Assembly: GCF_002099425.1 (NCBI RefSeq)
Contig: NW_018344125.1
Coordinates: 6,381,001 to 6,445,000, forward strand
Length of the DNA stretch: 64,000 nt
Origin: Phascolarctos cinereus
Taxonomy: Eukaryota > Chordata > Mammalia > Diprotodontia > Phascolarctidae
Direction: 5' to 3'
The translations under genes were made by a program, and so were the position numbers. Below the pieces are notes generated by a model that saw nothing but the letters and a program-made list of their open reading frames with translations, did not search any database and was not told where the DNA came from. This document shows, one piece after another, positions 44,000-56,118 of the stretch (positions within the stretch are counted from its first letter, which is position 1; every line of letters starts with the position of its first letter).

Positions 44000-44790
44000 A
44001 CAAAGAGAAGACATGATTTTTGACGATTGACTGGAAAGCATCATGAGTCTACACCCAAGGACCTTTATCAATCTGCTGAAGCACAAATACCATCTCCAGA
44101 GGAATTCTCCTCAACTCGAAGCTAAGCTAATCCTTTTGAACAGTTGAGCTTGAGAAGTTGCTTTTCTCTCTTCCTTCTTGCTCCTCCTTCCTTTCTCCTC
44201 CTCCTCTTCTTCTTCTTTCTGTTTTCCTTTTCTTTAGCCTACTTCCTCTGCTTGGTAAACATGTACTGCCCTTCTCCCCCCCCCCAATCTCCAGCCTCCC
44301 CCCAATATCCTGTGCTTTTTCTCACTCACAGAGGAGAATGTTTGCCTCATTAATATGATCAATGGTGGAAATGGCTTTCCATTTGTATTTTCTAGAAATG
44401 TATTCATTCCTGTTCTCAGTGTGAGTAGTGGGGAATAAGTAGTTACCTGCTTTCAGAAATAATGCTCATACCTTTTAGCCTCAACAGGCTGAGGAGGAAG
44501 CCAGAAGACATTGTTGACGTACAAGGGCTGACTATAAAGCCATGAGATTGCTTTTTAAACAATATGCTTCAATTGCTCTAGCCAAATGAGGGCTGATGTT
44601 CAAAAGACCAGAGAAAACCAGCCTCTTGACTTTAAAGCTTCAGCTTGTATTTTGACCCAGACCAGGATTATTGATTATTGACCAGACTAGGCTGCAGATG
44701 AGTCTCAGTTTATTAAACTGAACATAAGTGAAGGTTTCTAAATAGTAAATCCATGTTCCAAGGAAGATGCTTTACTACTAGTGAGATTTA
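44000..44790. other. No gene or repeat recognised
   Basis: Contains a pyrimidine-rich CTTCCTTTCTCCTCC run (44160-44240) and a C-run near 44277. Open frames here are low-complexity. Confidence 0.5.
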
Positions 44791-44794
44791 GTGA

Positions 44795-44940
44795 GAGGCA
44801 GAGTTGTGTAGTGGAGAGAGAGAGCCAGCTCAAGAATCAGGAAGATTCACGTTCACACCTTGCTTCTGACATACTGGTTGTGTGACCCTGGACAAGTTCC
44901 TCAACCTCTCTGTGCTCCAGGGACCTCTCTAGAACTCTAA
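44795..44940 (+). mobile_element. MIR-type SINE, sense
   Basis: GAATCAGGAAGATTCACGTTC and GGTTGTGTGACCCTGGACAAG. Confidence 0.7.
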
Positions 44941-44989
44941 ATGTCAGAGAAGATGCTTATCTACATCTGTAGATGGCCTTCCCTACACA

Positions 44990-45880
44990 AGGGGGAAAGG
45001 AAACAAGCATTTATCAGCTGCCTACTATCTGCCAGGCACAGTGCTAAGCACTCAACCAAAAATGAAAATTATTTAAAAGAATATGCCATAAAGTTGGAAG
45101 GCATTTTCAAAAGAGGAGGTCTAAATGAGTTTTGTGAGAAATCATGATTGTTCCATCTATGGAATGAATACATAGCTTCTTAAGGTGTGAATTTTGAGGG
45201 AGGAAAATAATAATGAGACAGATGAATTCTGGTATATTTAAAAATTTCATCTCCTAGATTGGTGGAGCTGGAAAGGACTTTTGGTATGATCTAATATGGC
45301 ATTCTTACTTTATACACCAGAAAATTGAGACTGAAGGAAGGAGTGAGTGAGAAGTGATGTGTCCATAGTCACACAGCCAGCAAGTGGCAGAGCTAGGACC
45401 TGAACTCAGATCTGCCTGCTCTAAGTCCATTGCTCTTTCCACTATGACATGTGACTTTCTCCCTTTATCGTCACATCATGTGTCAGTAAGGCAACAAGTC
45501 TTTAGTGAGGTCCTACTGCATTCCAGATACTGTGCCAAGTGCTGGGGATATAAATAGGGGAATAACGAAAGATGGTCCCTGCCTTTAATGGAGGAACAAA
45601 CCAAAGGGAACTGAAAATATTGGGGTGAGGGAGAAGAAAGGTACCCATGTGGGGACATGGTTTTGAAGACCAAAAAGTCAGGGGCAGAGTTGAGGAGCAG
45701 ACAGCTAGAGGATGAGGTGGGGTGTACCAAGGGGTGAAAGTTGGTTGGCTGAGGGCCCAGAAAGAACTCACTAAAAGGGGGCCAGCCTGGCAGAAGGGTA
45801 TTTTAGGGTAACAAGGCCCTAGATATTTGGTTGTTTGAGAGCAGGGATGCCGCAGGGGCTGAGTGAATATCCAGGATGAA
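44990..45880 (-). mobile_element. Antisense L2 3' pieces and a MIR-type element
   Basis: 44998-45055 is a reversed L2 end (ACAAGCATTTATCAGCTGCC). 45250-45460 is a reversed MIR (CACACAGCCAGCAAGTGGCA). 45480-45880 is a second reversed L2 end (AACAAGTCTTTAGTGAGGTC, GTGCCAAGTGCTGGGGATAT). Confidence 0.7.
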
Positions 45881-46074
45881 GCAGCGGCTAAGGCATGATT
45901 TGAAAGCCCCCAAAGTCAAGTGCAGAGCCAGAACGTGGTTCTGCATGGGGAGAGTTTGTCATAATGGTGGGATATAAGCTGTCTTGGGCTGTGTTTCTCT
46001 GTATTCTTTTAAACTTGACTAGTAAAACAGTATTAGTGGCACCTCTTTGGTCCTAGAAGAAATAACTAGATAAT

Positions 46075-46525
46075 AATTTATAAAAACTTTCTTCTTTACA
46101 TAAATTATCATCCAATTTGCAAATGACACAATGCTAGAGGGGGAGGAAGGAATAGGTGATACACTGGATGAGTCAGGATCTAAAGAGATATGTAGATTTG
46201 AACAGTGGAACAAATCCAGTGAGGTAATATTCAATAAAAATTAATAACTAAGCCAGCACTTAAGGTAAAACAAAACCAGGTGGACAAATATATGAGGTAG
46301 GAAGACATGGCTAGACTTAAGTTATGTGAAAAATTGAGGTTCTGTTGACTGTAGGCTTTGTATGAGTCAACAATGTAATGTATCTGCCCAAAAGCTAATG
46401 CACATTTCCACTATGTAAATGGAAGTATAATGTCTGAAACAAGAGAAATAAGGGTCCCATTGGATTATTTGCTTCCTGAACTATACCTGGAAGCCTATAT
46501 CTCATTCTAGATACCACCTTCTCTT
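46075..46525 (+). mobile_element. CR1/L3-type LINE, coding fragment, sense
   Basis: CCAATTTGCAAATGACACAA (the FADDT-like step of CR1 RT), GATGAGTCAGGATCTAAAGA, TATGAGTCAACAATGTAATG, AAAAGCTAATGCACATTTCC and AACAAGAGAAATAAGGGTCC are in the CR1 order. Confidence 0.72.
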
Positions 46526-46929
46526 TTCTTTTGCTTAAAAATTTTTTTTAAAAATAATTCTGGACTTGACAAACATCAAACAAAATGCCTATTTCCATTT
46601 GCAAAGTAGAATAGGAAAAGACGATTGTACCTGAAACCATGAGTCTCAAATTACATAGAGCTGGCTTTTCCTTTTAAACATGCAATAAATTCGATATGTA
46701 ACTTTCTTTTTTATTATTATTTTCATTGCCATGTGCATAGCAGAACATAAGAAAGGATTCAAAATACACAGCAATAAATTTCCATTTCAAGAAAGTCCAT
46801 ATAATAAATACTACAGTGTGTTCAGAGATGTCTATCTTTTCTTTGCTTCCTTATAAGTTTTCTTTTATTCTCTGCTGTTGTCTTTTTCCACCCCTTCCTC
46901 TCCCCCTACAAAAAGGCTACAATTAAGTG

Positions 46930-47055
46930 CAGATACACATACACACACATATACACACACATATACATATATACACATATACACACATATACATATACAC
47001 CTACACACATATACTTAAATATCTATAATCATACTCATAGACATATACATTCACA
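46930..47055. repeat. (CA)/(TA) compound microsatellite
   Basis: Alternating ACACACATATACAC units inside the antisense L1. Confidence 0.9.
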
Positions 47056-47732
47056 TGCATCTATGTGATACCATATTATAACTGTTTGTCCTCTGTTTCT
47101 CTGAGGGTGGATAACATCTTCCTTCATAAGTCCAAGTCTTTCCATATTTTTCCAAGTCCACTAACTTGTTTCCCACACCACAGCAGGATTCCAACCTTAT
47201 ACTGTCTAGTTATTTTAAATAGTCTAAAACAATATCAATTAATATGGCTGACATATAGTGTAGTTTCCCTATCTTTCTCTTTTGATTAAATCTATGTTAG
47301 CTTTAACTTTGTCTGAGATCATGATTACTACCCCTGCTTTTTTCCCTAATAAATTCTACTCCTGATCTTTGTTTTTATGTTTGTGTGTATCTCTTATTTC
47401 CTATCCCTCCTGACTCCTCTCCTTATTTCTACCTGCCACCTTGCCCTCCTACTCTTTAACCTACCCCTCACTCCAAGAATCCCTCCCTTATCCTGTCCCC
47501 CAACCCTATTCCCTTGCCCTCTTATTTCTTTCTGAATATATAAGACTTTTATACCTTCTAAATATATAATCTATATCTATCTCTCTATCTATGTATATAT
47601 ACTTTAACCAATTCCCAATGAGAGTAAGGTTTCAGCACTACCTGCCCTTCCCCTACTAGCTCTTTCTGTATCAATTTTTCCTTTTTTGCCTCATTTGTAT
47701 GAGCTAATTGCTCCTTTTTATCTCTCCCTACA

Positions 47733-47890
47733 CATTTTTTTTTCTTTTTTAGGCAATTGGGGTTAAGTGACTTGCCCAGGATCACACAGCTAGTACATAT
47801 CAAGTATTTGGTCTGAAGCTGGATTTGAACTCAGGTACTCCTGACTTCAGGGCTGGTACTCTATCCACTGCGCCACCTAGCTGCCCCCCC
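47733..47890 (-). mobile_element. WSINE1-like SINE, antisense
   Basis: T-rich start, AGGCAATTGGGGTTAAGTGA and reversed head GCGCCACCTAGCTGCC. Target duplication CCCTACA on both sides. Inserted in the L1. Confidence 0.9.
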
Positions 47891-49798
47891 TACAGTTTTT
47901 CTTTTTCAAAAGAATCACCGCATCATACGCAGTTCAGCCCAAGTCTTTCTATCCAAGTATCCAAACAAAAAATGACAGTCATAATAGAACTGATAATATT
48001 TTTATATATAAGGAGTAAATGATTTGACCTTATCGAGTCCCTTATATGCTCTTAATGTTTATTTTATATTTCTCCTGGATGTTACATGTCAAATTTTTCC
48101 TTAAGTTCTGTTGTTTTTGTCACAAATACTTGAAAGTCTTTCAGTTCGTTAAATGTCCATTTTTTTTTTCATTCAGGATTCTATTTAACTTTGCTGAGTT
48201 AAGTTACCCTTGGTTGTAACCCCAGCTCTTTTGCTCAATGAAATACAATATTCTAAGACCTACGGTCCTTCAATGTAGTAGCTGCTAGGTCTTATGTAAT
48301 CTTTATTATAGCTCCATGATATTTAAATCATTTTTTTCTTGTTGCTTCCAATATTTTCTCCTTAACCTGGGAGCTTTGAAATTTGGCTATGATATTCCTG
48401 TATCTCTTTCAGGTGGTGATTGGTCCATTTTTTTCCTGTAGGGCAATTTTCCTTAATAATTTCTTATAATATTATATCAACATTCTTTTTTTTTTAATCA
48501 CAATTTTCAGGCAGTCTGACTATTCTTATATTATTTCTCCTCGATCTGTTCTCCCAGATCGGTTGTTTTTCTGAAGAGATGTTTCATATTCTCTTTTATT
48601 TTTTCATTCTTTTGTTTTGTTTTATTATTTCTTGGTATCTTAAAATGTCATTAGCTTCCCTTTGCCCAATTCTAGTTTTCAAGGATTTATTTTCTTCCTT
48701 AAGTTTTTGGTTCTCTGTTTCAAGTTGGTTGACTTTTTTTCATAATGTTCTTGATTTTTTGGATTGCTCTTGGTTTTTTTTTAATAATTTTTCCTCTATC
48801 TCTCTTATTTGATTTTTAAAGTCCTTTTAAAGTCCTTCTAAGAAATCTTTTTGTGCTTGGGACCATTGACGTTTCTTATTGAAAAAGGAGTGGCTTTTTT
48901 AGTTCCCTTACCTTCCTCTGAATACGAACCCAGATCTTCTCTATCCTTATAGTAGCTATCTATGGTTGGGTTCTTTCTCCTTTGCTTGCTTATTTTTATT
49001 TCATTTTATTTTTGTTTTATTTTATTTTTTGCAGCTACTAGTGTGATCAAGTTCTAGTCCCAAGGTATGGCAAAGTAACGCCCCAACCCTCAGGTCCTTC
49101 TTACTAGTATTTTCTGAGGTCTGTCCCGCAGCTCAACCTTAGGCTCTCCTCTCCACTCCTAAGCCACAGCTAGAGCCCAGGGTCACATTGTCCTCTAAAT
49201 GATCTTACTCCCTATGGCCCCTCCAGTGGCTGTAAACTACGGTTGTCCTCTCTACCCTGGAACTGAAACCAGGGACTCTGCTCTCTTGCAAGTGCCCACA
49301 GCCAGCAGAGTCCTTGCCCTTCACTACTGCACTCACCAGGCATGTGCTAGCTCCTTCTTCCCACAGTTACAGCCTGGGACATGTCTGATCAGCACAGCTG
49401 TGCTTGGCATCCCTCAACAGCGGAAGGTCCTTCAATCTTCTCCTCTTCAGCCATCAGATCACACACTGTCCATGAGATGAAAGTTTCTAAGGCTGAGGCT
49501 GCTTCCCAACCCCAGCTGCCCCCAGGGCTTGGTATTTGTTGATTCCACAGAGTTGGTCTGGAGGTGTGTGTACTTCACTCAGGCCAAACCTCTGCCCTTG
49601 GAGGTCAGGTCTTTCCTAGGCTCTTCTCATGTTGTCTTAGGAGGAGAACTGTTTTATCCTGACTTTTGTTTATTTCTGCTGCTCTATGTTCACTCTGAGG
49701 TGATGTTCTGTCTTTTTTTTGTAGAGGAAATTTGGAGAGCCCAAAGTCTTCTGACCTACTCCACCATTTTCCCAAAATCCTCTCAACATGTAACTTTC

Positions 49799-50040
49799 AA
49801 AGCTGTTCTCCTTATCCATGTTTTCTTCTGGATGCCACCTTCTAAGAGGCATTGATAAGTTGGAGCATATATAGAGAGGAGAGTGTTGAGGATGGCAATA
49901 GGATTCAATGCCATGTTATATTGAGGATCTGTCGAAAGAATGATGATCGATGAAGATGATGACGATAATGGCAAACGTGTATATAGCACTTTAAGGTTTG
50001 CAAATGTTCAGCCTAGAGAAAGAAGACTTTGTGGGGAAGA
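49799..50040. other. No clear feature; weak MIR-like 3' patch
   Basis: ATATAGCACTTTAAGGTTTGC near 49981 resembles a MIR 3' end. Otherwise unrecognised. Confidence 0.35.
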
Positions 50041-51700
50041 GGGGAGAGGATAAATGATAACTCTCCTCTTGCAAGCTATCATTCTATTTCTCTTCTCTCT
50101 TTCACAGTCAAAAACTGTCTACTCTCATTGTTGTCACTTCTCCTCTTATTTCTCAATGCTTTTTAATCTGCCTTGAGATCTCACTATTTAAGTGAAACTT
50201 TTCCTTTTCAGTCTCTTTTGTTGGTTCATCATCCATGTCACACTCACTATTTCTGGGTGTTCCTCAAAGCTTTGTCCCAGCTCTTCTTCTATTTTCTTTG
50301 CACATTTTCTTTTTATAACAGCATCACGTCCCACAGACTTAAATATCATCTTTATAAAGATATCATCTCTATCTATAAAACCAGTCTAGTTCTTCTTCTG
50401 ATTTCCTTCCTACATCACTAACTGCCTATTTGACATTTCAATCTGAGTAGGCATCTCAAATTTAAAATATCTAGAACAGAATTCCTTATCTTTCCAACTT
50501 TAAAATCATCCTGCGGTCCTCATTCTCCACCATCACACCTCTAAGCAGTTACCAAGTCTTATTTTTTACACCTCTATAATATTTCTCACATCTGTTCCCC
50601 AGTAGTTTAAGCCCTCGTCACCTTTCACCAGGACTCCTGGTTGGCTTTCTTGTGTAGTGTGGGTGATATCCTTTCCCTGCCCCCCGACCATTCTCATGTA
50701 AGTTAAGCTAGTTTTTCCTTAAAAAGTAGAAACTGTCCCTTAATCTGAATGATTCAGGAGTCTAAAGGCTCCAGTTTTTGGAGTCCCTCTCTGAGGTGTG
50801 GCTAGAAGACCACAATGGGCAACTCAGAGGCAGGGGAGTAGAGTCCTCAATGCAAATACTTGCTGAATATCCTTCCTCTGTTATGACTAAGTAAATCTCA
50901 TTTTGTTAAATGTTAGATGACCAATTGGTATATCACTTTATTCCATTACTAAACTGAAACTACCAGGAGACTGGCCTGAGTCAAGCCTAGCTCAGAACAT
51001 CCTGTCTCAAGTCTCTCCCCTCTCTCTAATCCAGGCCTGCACACCTGCAGATGTCATGTTGTGCAGGCCTGTTTTATGTCCTCTACATTTTGCATGGGCC
51101 ACCTGAAATCCTTTGGCGGGCCACCTGAAATCCTTTGGCAGGCCACAAACAGCCCACGGGCTGTATGTTGTACAGGCCTGCTCTAATCTATCCTCTACAA
51201 AGCTGCCAAAGTGATTTTTTTTTTTGAAGCGCAGCTCTGACCATGTAATTCCTCTACTAAATGAACTTCAGTGGCCCCTTTTTGCCTCCAGGAGGAAACA
51301 AACTCCAATTTTTGGCATTTGAAGCTCTATATAATTAAGGCTCTATCTTTCCAACTTTATTATATATTACTTCCCCTTATCCTCTCCACAATCTAGCCAT
51401 ATCTAGCCTCTTCTACCTCAGAGGATCCCTAGTAACCTTCAAAGCTAAGCTGAAATGCCAATCTATACATGAAGCCTTTCATGATCTCCCAGCTACTAAT
51501 GCCTTTCCTCCAAAATTTTCTTGTATTTAGATATTTATTTTTGCATGTATTTTGTATACACTTATATATGGAACTATAGTTTCTCTTGATAGAATGTAAA
51601 TTTCTTGAGGGCAGAGTCTGTTTCATTTCTTTCCTTTGTATTCCCAGTTCCCAGCAGAATACCTGGATCATAGTAGATGCTTAATAATTCTTGATTGATT
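50040..51700 (+). mobile_element. L2 LINE, sense, 5' truncated, interrupted
   Basis: The 3' third is clear: TCTGACCATGTAATTCCTCT, CAAAGCTAAGCTGAAATGCC, TAGATGCTTAATAATTCTTG and the end ATTGATTC. The left part (50040-51030) fits the upstream coding region more weakly. A hAT-like element lies at 51030-51185. Confidence 0.65.
51030..51185. mobile_element. hAT-like nonautonomous element with inner 22-bp tandem repeat
   Basis: Ends CAGGCCTGCACACCTGC and, reversed, CAGGCCTGTACAACATAC form imperfect terminal inverted repeats. The 22-bp unit GGGCCACCTGAAATCCTTTG.. occurs at 51096-51117 and 51118-51139. Confidence 0.55.
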
Positions 51701-52000
51701 CAAGCCTTTGAATGGCTGTTGTATGGAGGAAGAATTAGATCTGTTGGGTTTGGCCTCAAGCAGGCAGAATTAGGAACAATGGGAGGGTAGATTTTATCTC
51801 ATTATAAGGAAGAAATTTCTAATTCTTAGAACAGTCTAAAAATGGAACGCATTGGCTTGTGAGGTACTGAGCTCCCCATCACTATTGATGTTCACATGGA
51901 TACTGGATGACTAATTGTTTGAGATATTATAGAGAGGATAGGTATATTAGAAGGGGAGTTAAACTCTGAGTTGTCTTCTAATGTGATTCTATGACTACAA
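51700..52000 (+). mobile_element. CR1/L3-type LINE 3' end, sense
   Basis: GGAACAATGGGAGGGTAGAT, GGAAGAAATTTCTAATTCTT, CATGGATACTGGATGACTAA and TGTGATTCTATGACT at the end. Confidence 0.75.
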
Positions 52001-52029
52001 ATATAACTCCCAGAAAGGCCAGCACAGTA

Positions 52030-52310
52030 ACGGAATAGGGAAGGAAATAAGCATTTACTAAGCACCTACTATATGCCAGGCTCTGTACTAAATGTTATAT
52101 AGATATTATCTCAGTTGTTCCTCACAATAACCCTGGGATGAAGGTGCTGTTATGATTTTCATTTTCTAGTTGGGGAAAATGAGGCAGTCAGAGGTTAAGT
52201 GACTCATTCAGGGCCACACAACTCGTAAGTGTCTGAGGCTGAATTTGAACTCAGTTCTTCCTGCCTATAGGACCAGTGCCCCAACCACTGTGCCACCTAG
52301 TGGCCTACAG
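52030..52310 (-). mobile_element. CORE-SINE, antisense
   Basis: AAATAAGCATTTACTAAGCAC, CCTCACAATAACCCTGGGAT, reversed head CACTGTGCCACCTAGTGGCC. Confidence 0.85.
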
Positions 52311-52445
52311 TAGAAGCACTGCTGCATTTGGAATCAGTGGACCTGGGTTTAAATCTCAGCTCTGCCTCTCATTACCTCTCTGACCTTAGGCATGTTACTT
52401 AATCTCTCTTTGAGACTCAGTTTACTTATCTGTAAAATGAAGATC
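52311..52445 (+). mobile_element. MIR-type SINE, sense
   Basis: GGAATCAGTGGACCTGGGTTT and ACTTATCTGTAAAATGAAGA. Confidence 0.7.
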
Positions 52446-52710
52446 AGTCAGCATCATCCCTTAGACTCAAAGGTGGTAGAGGTGGATTGGACACTGGCCA
52501 ATGGGCAGCCCAGTGCTATAGTTGTACCCATGGAATGTTAAAAGACCTGGAACAAGGTCTCTAGCTTATTGGGGGTTTGTAGGAGGGCATGCACAAGAAC
52601 CATAGAGGATGGGAAAATGGAGATGAGCTATGATCTATGCCAATGAAGGGTACCTCCATTTCCATGAGTTCCTGAAAAAACAGTGTGAACTGGTAACAAA
52701 ATCTACAGGG

Positions 52711-52865
52711 TTTTGTTTTGTTTTGTTTTTTGTGAGGCAATTGGGGTTAAGTAACTTGCCCAGGGTCACAAAGCTACTAATTGTCAAGTGTCTGAGGTTG
52801 AATTTTAACTTGGGTCCTCCTGACCCCAAGGCCAGAGCTCTATCCACTGTGCCATCTAGCTGGCC
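52711..52865 (-). mobile_element. WSINE1-like SINE, antisense
   Basis: TTTTGTTTTGTTTT start, GGCAATTGGGGTTAAGTAAC, reversed head GTGCCATCTAGCTGGCCC. Flanks CTACAGGGTTTTG and CTATAGGTTTTC are similar. Confidence 0.85.
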
Positions 52866-53189
52866 CTATAGGTTTTCTTAAAATGAGGAGTTACAGTAAA
52901 ACTTGAATTAAAAGAAATGTATATTTGTTCACTTCAAGTCCTTATATCTATCAGAATTGTCAGTTGCATAACTACTATTTCTTTTTCATAACTTTCATTG
53001 CAACTTAGTGAAAAGTTCCTGCAGAAGAAAGAAATGGATTTGACATACCAGACACTTCCAGTGCTTTGTTGAAGTCTCTGTTTCATTTCATTCACTTCTT
53101 TCCTATCACACCTGTCACTGGAAAAAACATAGCTACTTTGAAATACAGTAGTGAAATGGTTATTTTGAATTCGTTTTACTTAGAACATA

Positions 53190-53380
53190 GTCATAAAATT
53201 TCAGAGCTAAGTTAACTTAACTTAGAGATTCTCTAGTTCAATATCCCCATTTTAGGGGTGGAGAAGCTGAGATCCAGGAAAAGGGAGTGACTTGCCTAAG
53301 GTCAGACAGTAAGTGGCAGAGCCAAGATTCAAATCCAGGTCTTCTGACTCAAAGTCCAGTGATCTCTTTCCCGTCCCACA
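53190..53380 (-). mobile_element. MIR-type SINE, antisense
   Basis: CAATATCCCCATTTTAGGGG, AGTAAGTGGCAGAGCCAAGA and TCAAATCCAGGTCTTCTGAC. Confidence 0.7.
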
Positions 53381-53419
53381 TCAGGAACACTAATGTTAAC
53401 CTTTAAAGTACTCAGATAA

Positions 53420-53736
53420 CTAAAAAATGTGTTGACATCATTGATTTGTATTTGTCTTTTAATACATTTGTCTCTCACTCCCCTACCCAGAGCGCCATCT
53501 CTTGTAACAGGTTTTTTTCAGTGAAAAAGAAAAATAAAATCAGGTCAGCAAAATCAGCCAACACATCGACTAAGTCAGCCAGTGGATGTACCATTCTTCT
53601 CCCATGGTCCCACAGCCTATTAAAGAAGGAAGAAAGTGTCATTTTATTAGCTCTAGTCCAGGGCCAGTTTTCTTTATAGAGAAAATTTCATTTAGTTTCA
53701 TTTTTTCATTAAGAAAAATTTTAAAGTATATATATA

Positions 53737-53767
<31 letters not shown>

Positions 53768-54560
53768 ATACATATGTGTATATGTATGTGTATACACACA
53801 CATACACCCAATTAACAAGCATCTACTTTCTCTCCCTCCCACCTCTTCTGTCATGCTTCCCCCCTCTCCCACAGTTTGGGGGTACTAGTGGGTAATTGCT
53901 GTAACAAATAGCCAAGCAAGACAAATTCCCACACTGGGCATGTTAAAAAAAAATGTGCATCTTACTCTATGTATCAAGTCCTTTGCTTCTCTACTGTGGG
54001 GGTGCAGCATTTTAAATCATTGGTCTTTTGGAATGATGGTTGATCACTAAATTGATCAGAATTCTTCAGTCTTTCAAAATTGCTAGTTTTTATGTTATTA
54101 CACTAGCTCCCTGTTCTCCTTTCACTCTACACCAGTTCAAAGTGAGGTTCAAGTGATGCCTGATCTCCCCACCCCTTCCTCATTTGTAGAGACTTCTACT
54201 CGAGCCCCATCCCAGGCTGTGTGAGATAATAAATTTCTCCCCTCAGTTTCTCCTTTTTTCTTCTCTAGTATATTCTTTTTTGTCTTCTTTTTCCCTTCTT
54301 CTTTTCAGACCATCAGACTATAACAAAAATTACTCCCAGGTTCTCTTTTTTGTTTGGATCTCTTTATGACCCATTGCTGACATTACAGTTCTCAGGGGAT
54401 GGTTGTATCATTTATTAGAATAACTGTAGCAAGGGGCTCACTTGTATTAACCTTTTTATGTCTCTATTTACTCCCTTGTTTCTGTTCAAATTTTCTGCTC
54501 AGCTCTGGCCTTTTCATCAGGAATATTTCAACAAGAACTTCTTAAAAAATCAGTATCATT
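53420..54560 (-). mobile_element. L1 LINE fragments, antisense, with microsatellite
   Basis: The 3' UTR type lacking in the 16.9-kb copy: TAGCCAAGCAAGACAAATTCC, TGGTTGATCACTAAATTGAT, TCTTCAGTCTTTCAAAATTG. A further L1 piece lies near 54480 (GGCCTTTTCATCAGGAATAT). Confidence 0.6.
53728..53812. repeat. (TA)/(TG) microsatellite
   Basis: TATATATATGTGTGCGTG followed by GTGTATGTGTGTATACATAT. Confidence 0.93.
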
Positions 54561-54689
54561 ACAGTTTAAGTCAGGAAACAACAGCAAAATATGTACTGCA
54601 TAAAAGAAAGGTGGGATGCTATCATATGAGAATACATTCAGGAGCTGTGATTTTGTTTGTGGGGGAATCCCTTCTCCTGAGGCAAATGA

Positions 54690-54850
54690 CAACTAATCTA
54701 CAACTTGGATTTTTAGAGAATTGCCTGAGGCTCAGAAAAGTTAAACAAATATGCCTGCAGTTACACAGCTAATAAATGGCAGAGAGGAAATTGGAATCCA
54801 GATCTTTTTGGCTCTGATTCCAACATTCTATTCCCTACACCACAAAGTGT
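54690..54850 (-). mobile_element. MIR-type SINE, antisense
   Basis: CTGAGGCTCAGAAAAGTTAAA, GCAGTTACACAGCTAATAAA. Confidence 0.65.
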
Positions 54851-54914
54851 TAGGATTTTTTGTTGTTGTTTTTGCTGGACCTGTGATTTCATTGGCATAG
54901 AGCCCTTCACTATC

Positions 54915-55185
54915 ATGACTGAGGCAGTTTGGTGATCCAGTGGATGACAGAATGGGTCTAGATTCAGGAAGACCTGAGTTCAAATCCAGCCTCAGATACT
55001 TACTAGTTGTATGACCCTTGCAAAGTCATTCCACCTCCATCTACCTCAGTTTACTCATATGTAAAATGGGGATAATAATAGCACCTAACTCCCACGACTG
55101 TGAGGATCAAATTAGATAATGTTTGTAAAAGCACTTAGTATGGTGCCTGGCACATAGTAGGTGCATAGTAAATACTTTTTCCCTT
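54915..55185 (+). mobile_element. CORE-SINE (MIR-like), sense, near complete
   Basis: GATTCAGGAAGACCTGAGTTC, ATGTAAAATGGGGATAATAA, CTGGCACATAGTAGGTGC. Confidence 0.85.
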
Positions 55186-55499
55186 TCCTTTTGCATCCCA
55201 GGCTCCATAGCTATAGAGGAGAAAGCACTGTGGAAAAGGGGCCTACCTTCATCACCACCATAACCACTAACTACTAACCAACTGCCACCAATGAACAGGT
55301 AAGCCCAAGAGCCCTGGGAGTGGCAGCACCCTCCTGACCATGAGCTCTTCTTCTCACTGATGTGGTCTGGCAAGTGCTTTTGTGGGTGCTGAAGCCCATC
55401 ACTATTGAAGACCCTGTGAAACTGTTTGACATCAGTTAGGGGTATGATTTCATCAGTGGAAATGACAGCAAAGATGATGCATTATCAAGTGCTCTGCTG

Positions 55500-55598
55500 T
55501 TACATAGGAGATCCTAAATCTAGTGCTGGAAAAGACTTTAGAGGCCAGCTCATTTTACGGAAGAAGAAACTGAGGCCCAGAGAGGGGAAGGGACTTGT
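55500..55598 (-). mobile_element. MIR-type fragment, antisense, cut by a retrocopy
   Basis: AAACTGAGGCCCAGAGAGGG and GGGACTTGTTCAC end exactly at a poly-T run. Confidence 0.65.
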
Positions 55599-55599
55599 T

Positions 55600-56035
55600 C
55601 ACTTTTTTTTTTGCAGTCCAACTTTTTATTTTAATAAAATCAGAATATGCACAGCATGTGCAGTGCTAGTATCTAAACTAATACTATAAGCAATTACTAA
55701 AGTTACAGTAACGTGAAGTTCAATCTTCATATTCAGCAAATTTAAGTCCGTTCTTGCATATGATTTTTGAATCCTTATTTGTGAACTGAAAATATTGCTG
55801 ACTGATAAAACTTGCTAAAAGGTTACCGCTGAATGTACAAGTCACTGATTATGCCAGTACAACATGTTTGAGGATTGCAATGTGCCAGACATTCACAGAA
55901 AACCAAACCAAACCAAAAAACCTACATAACTAAACAAAACTCATGCAGCAAGCATCTGAGAATCTGGACACTTCACATCAGAGAAGTAGGACCGTTCCAT
56001 CCAATTGGCAGCTGACCCCTCATGTATGCATCCTG
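55600..56035 (-). pseudogene. 3'-UTR-only retrocopy of an unidentified polyadenylated transcript
   Basis: Reversed, the stretch ends ATTTTATTAAAATAAAAAGT then TGGACTGC and a poly-A run: an AATAAA signal about 15 bases before the tail, the mark of a reverse-transcribed mRNA end. The rest is AT-rich, with no coding frame and no LINE similarity, including an ACCAAACCAAACCAAAA run on the plus strand. The parent gene is not recognised; the copy seems 5' truncated within the 3' UTR. Confidence 0.6.
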
Positions 56036-56039
56036 TAAG

Positions 56040-56118
56040 AGAGTGTGATCTCTTTTTATCCCCAGAGCCTTGCATATAGTAATACTAAATAAGCACTTTT
56101 TCATTCATTGATTCATTC
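56040..56118 (+). mobile_element. L2 3' end, sense
   Basis: TATCCCCAGAGCCTTGCATA, then CATTCATTGATTCATTCAT at the tail. Confidence 0.7.

Larger units (their letters stand above)
46707..49787 (-). mobile_element. Internally deleted L1 with both ends and target duplication, antisense
   Basis: Perfect 11-bp target duplication ATGTAACTTTC at 46696-46706 and 49788-49798. The left end starts with a T-rich tail. The right end, reversed, begins GAGAGGATTTTGGGAAAATG then GTGGAGTAGG, like the start of an L1 5' UTR (compare CAAGATGGCCGAATAGG in human). 48540-48850 encodes the reversed ORF1 coiled-coil region; a piece of ORF2 lies near 47270-47340 (GAGATCATGATTACTACCCC). At 3.1 kb it lacks most of ORF2. 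A SINE and a CA/TA microsatellite lie inside. Confidence 0.68.

Noticed and set aside
44144-44358. Leucine/serine-rich frames that look like signal peptides
   Set aside because: Low-complexity pyrimidine tract; no other gene evidence.
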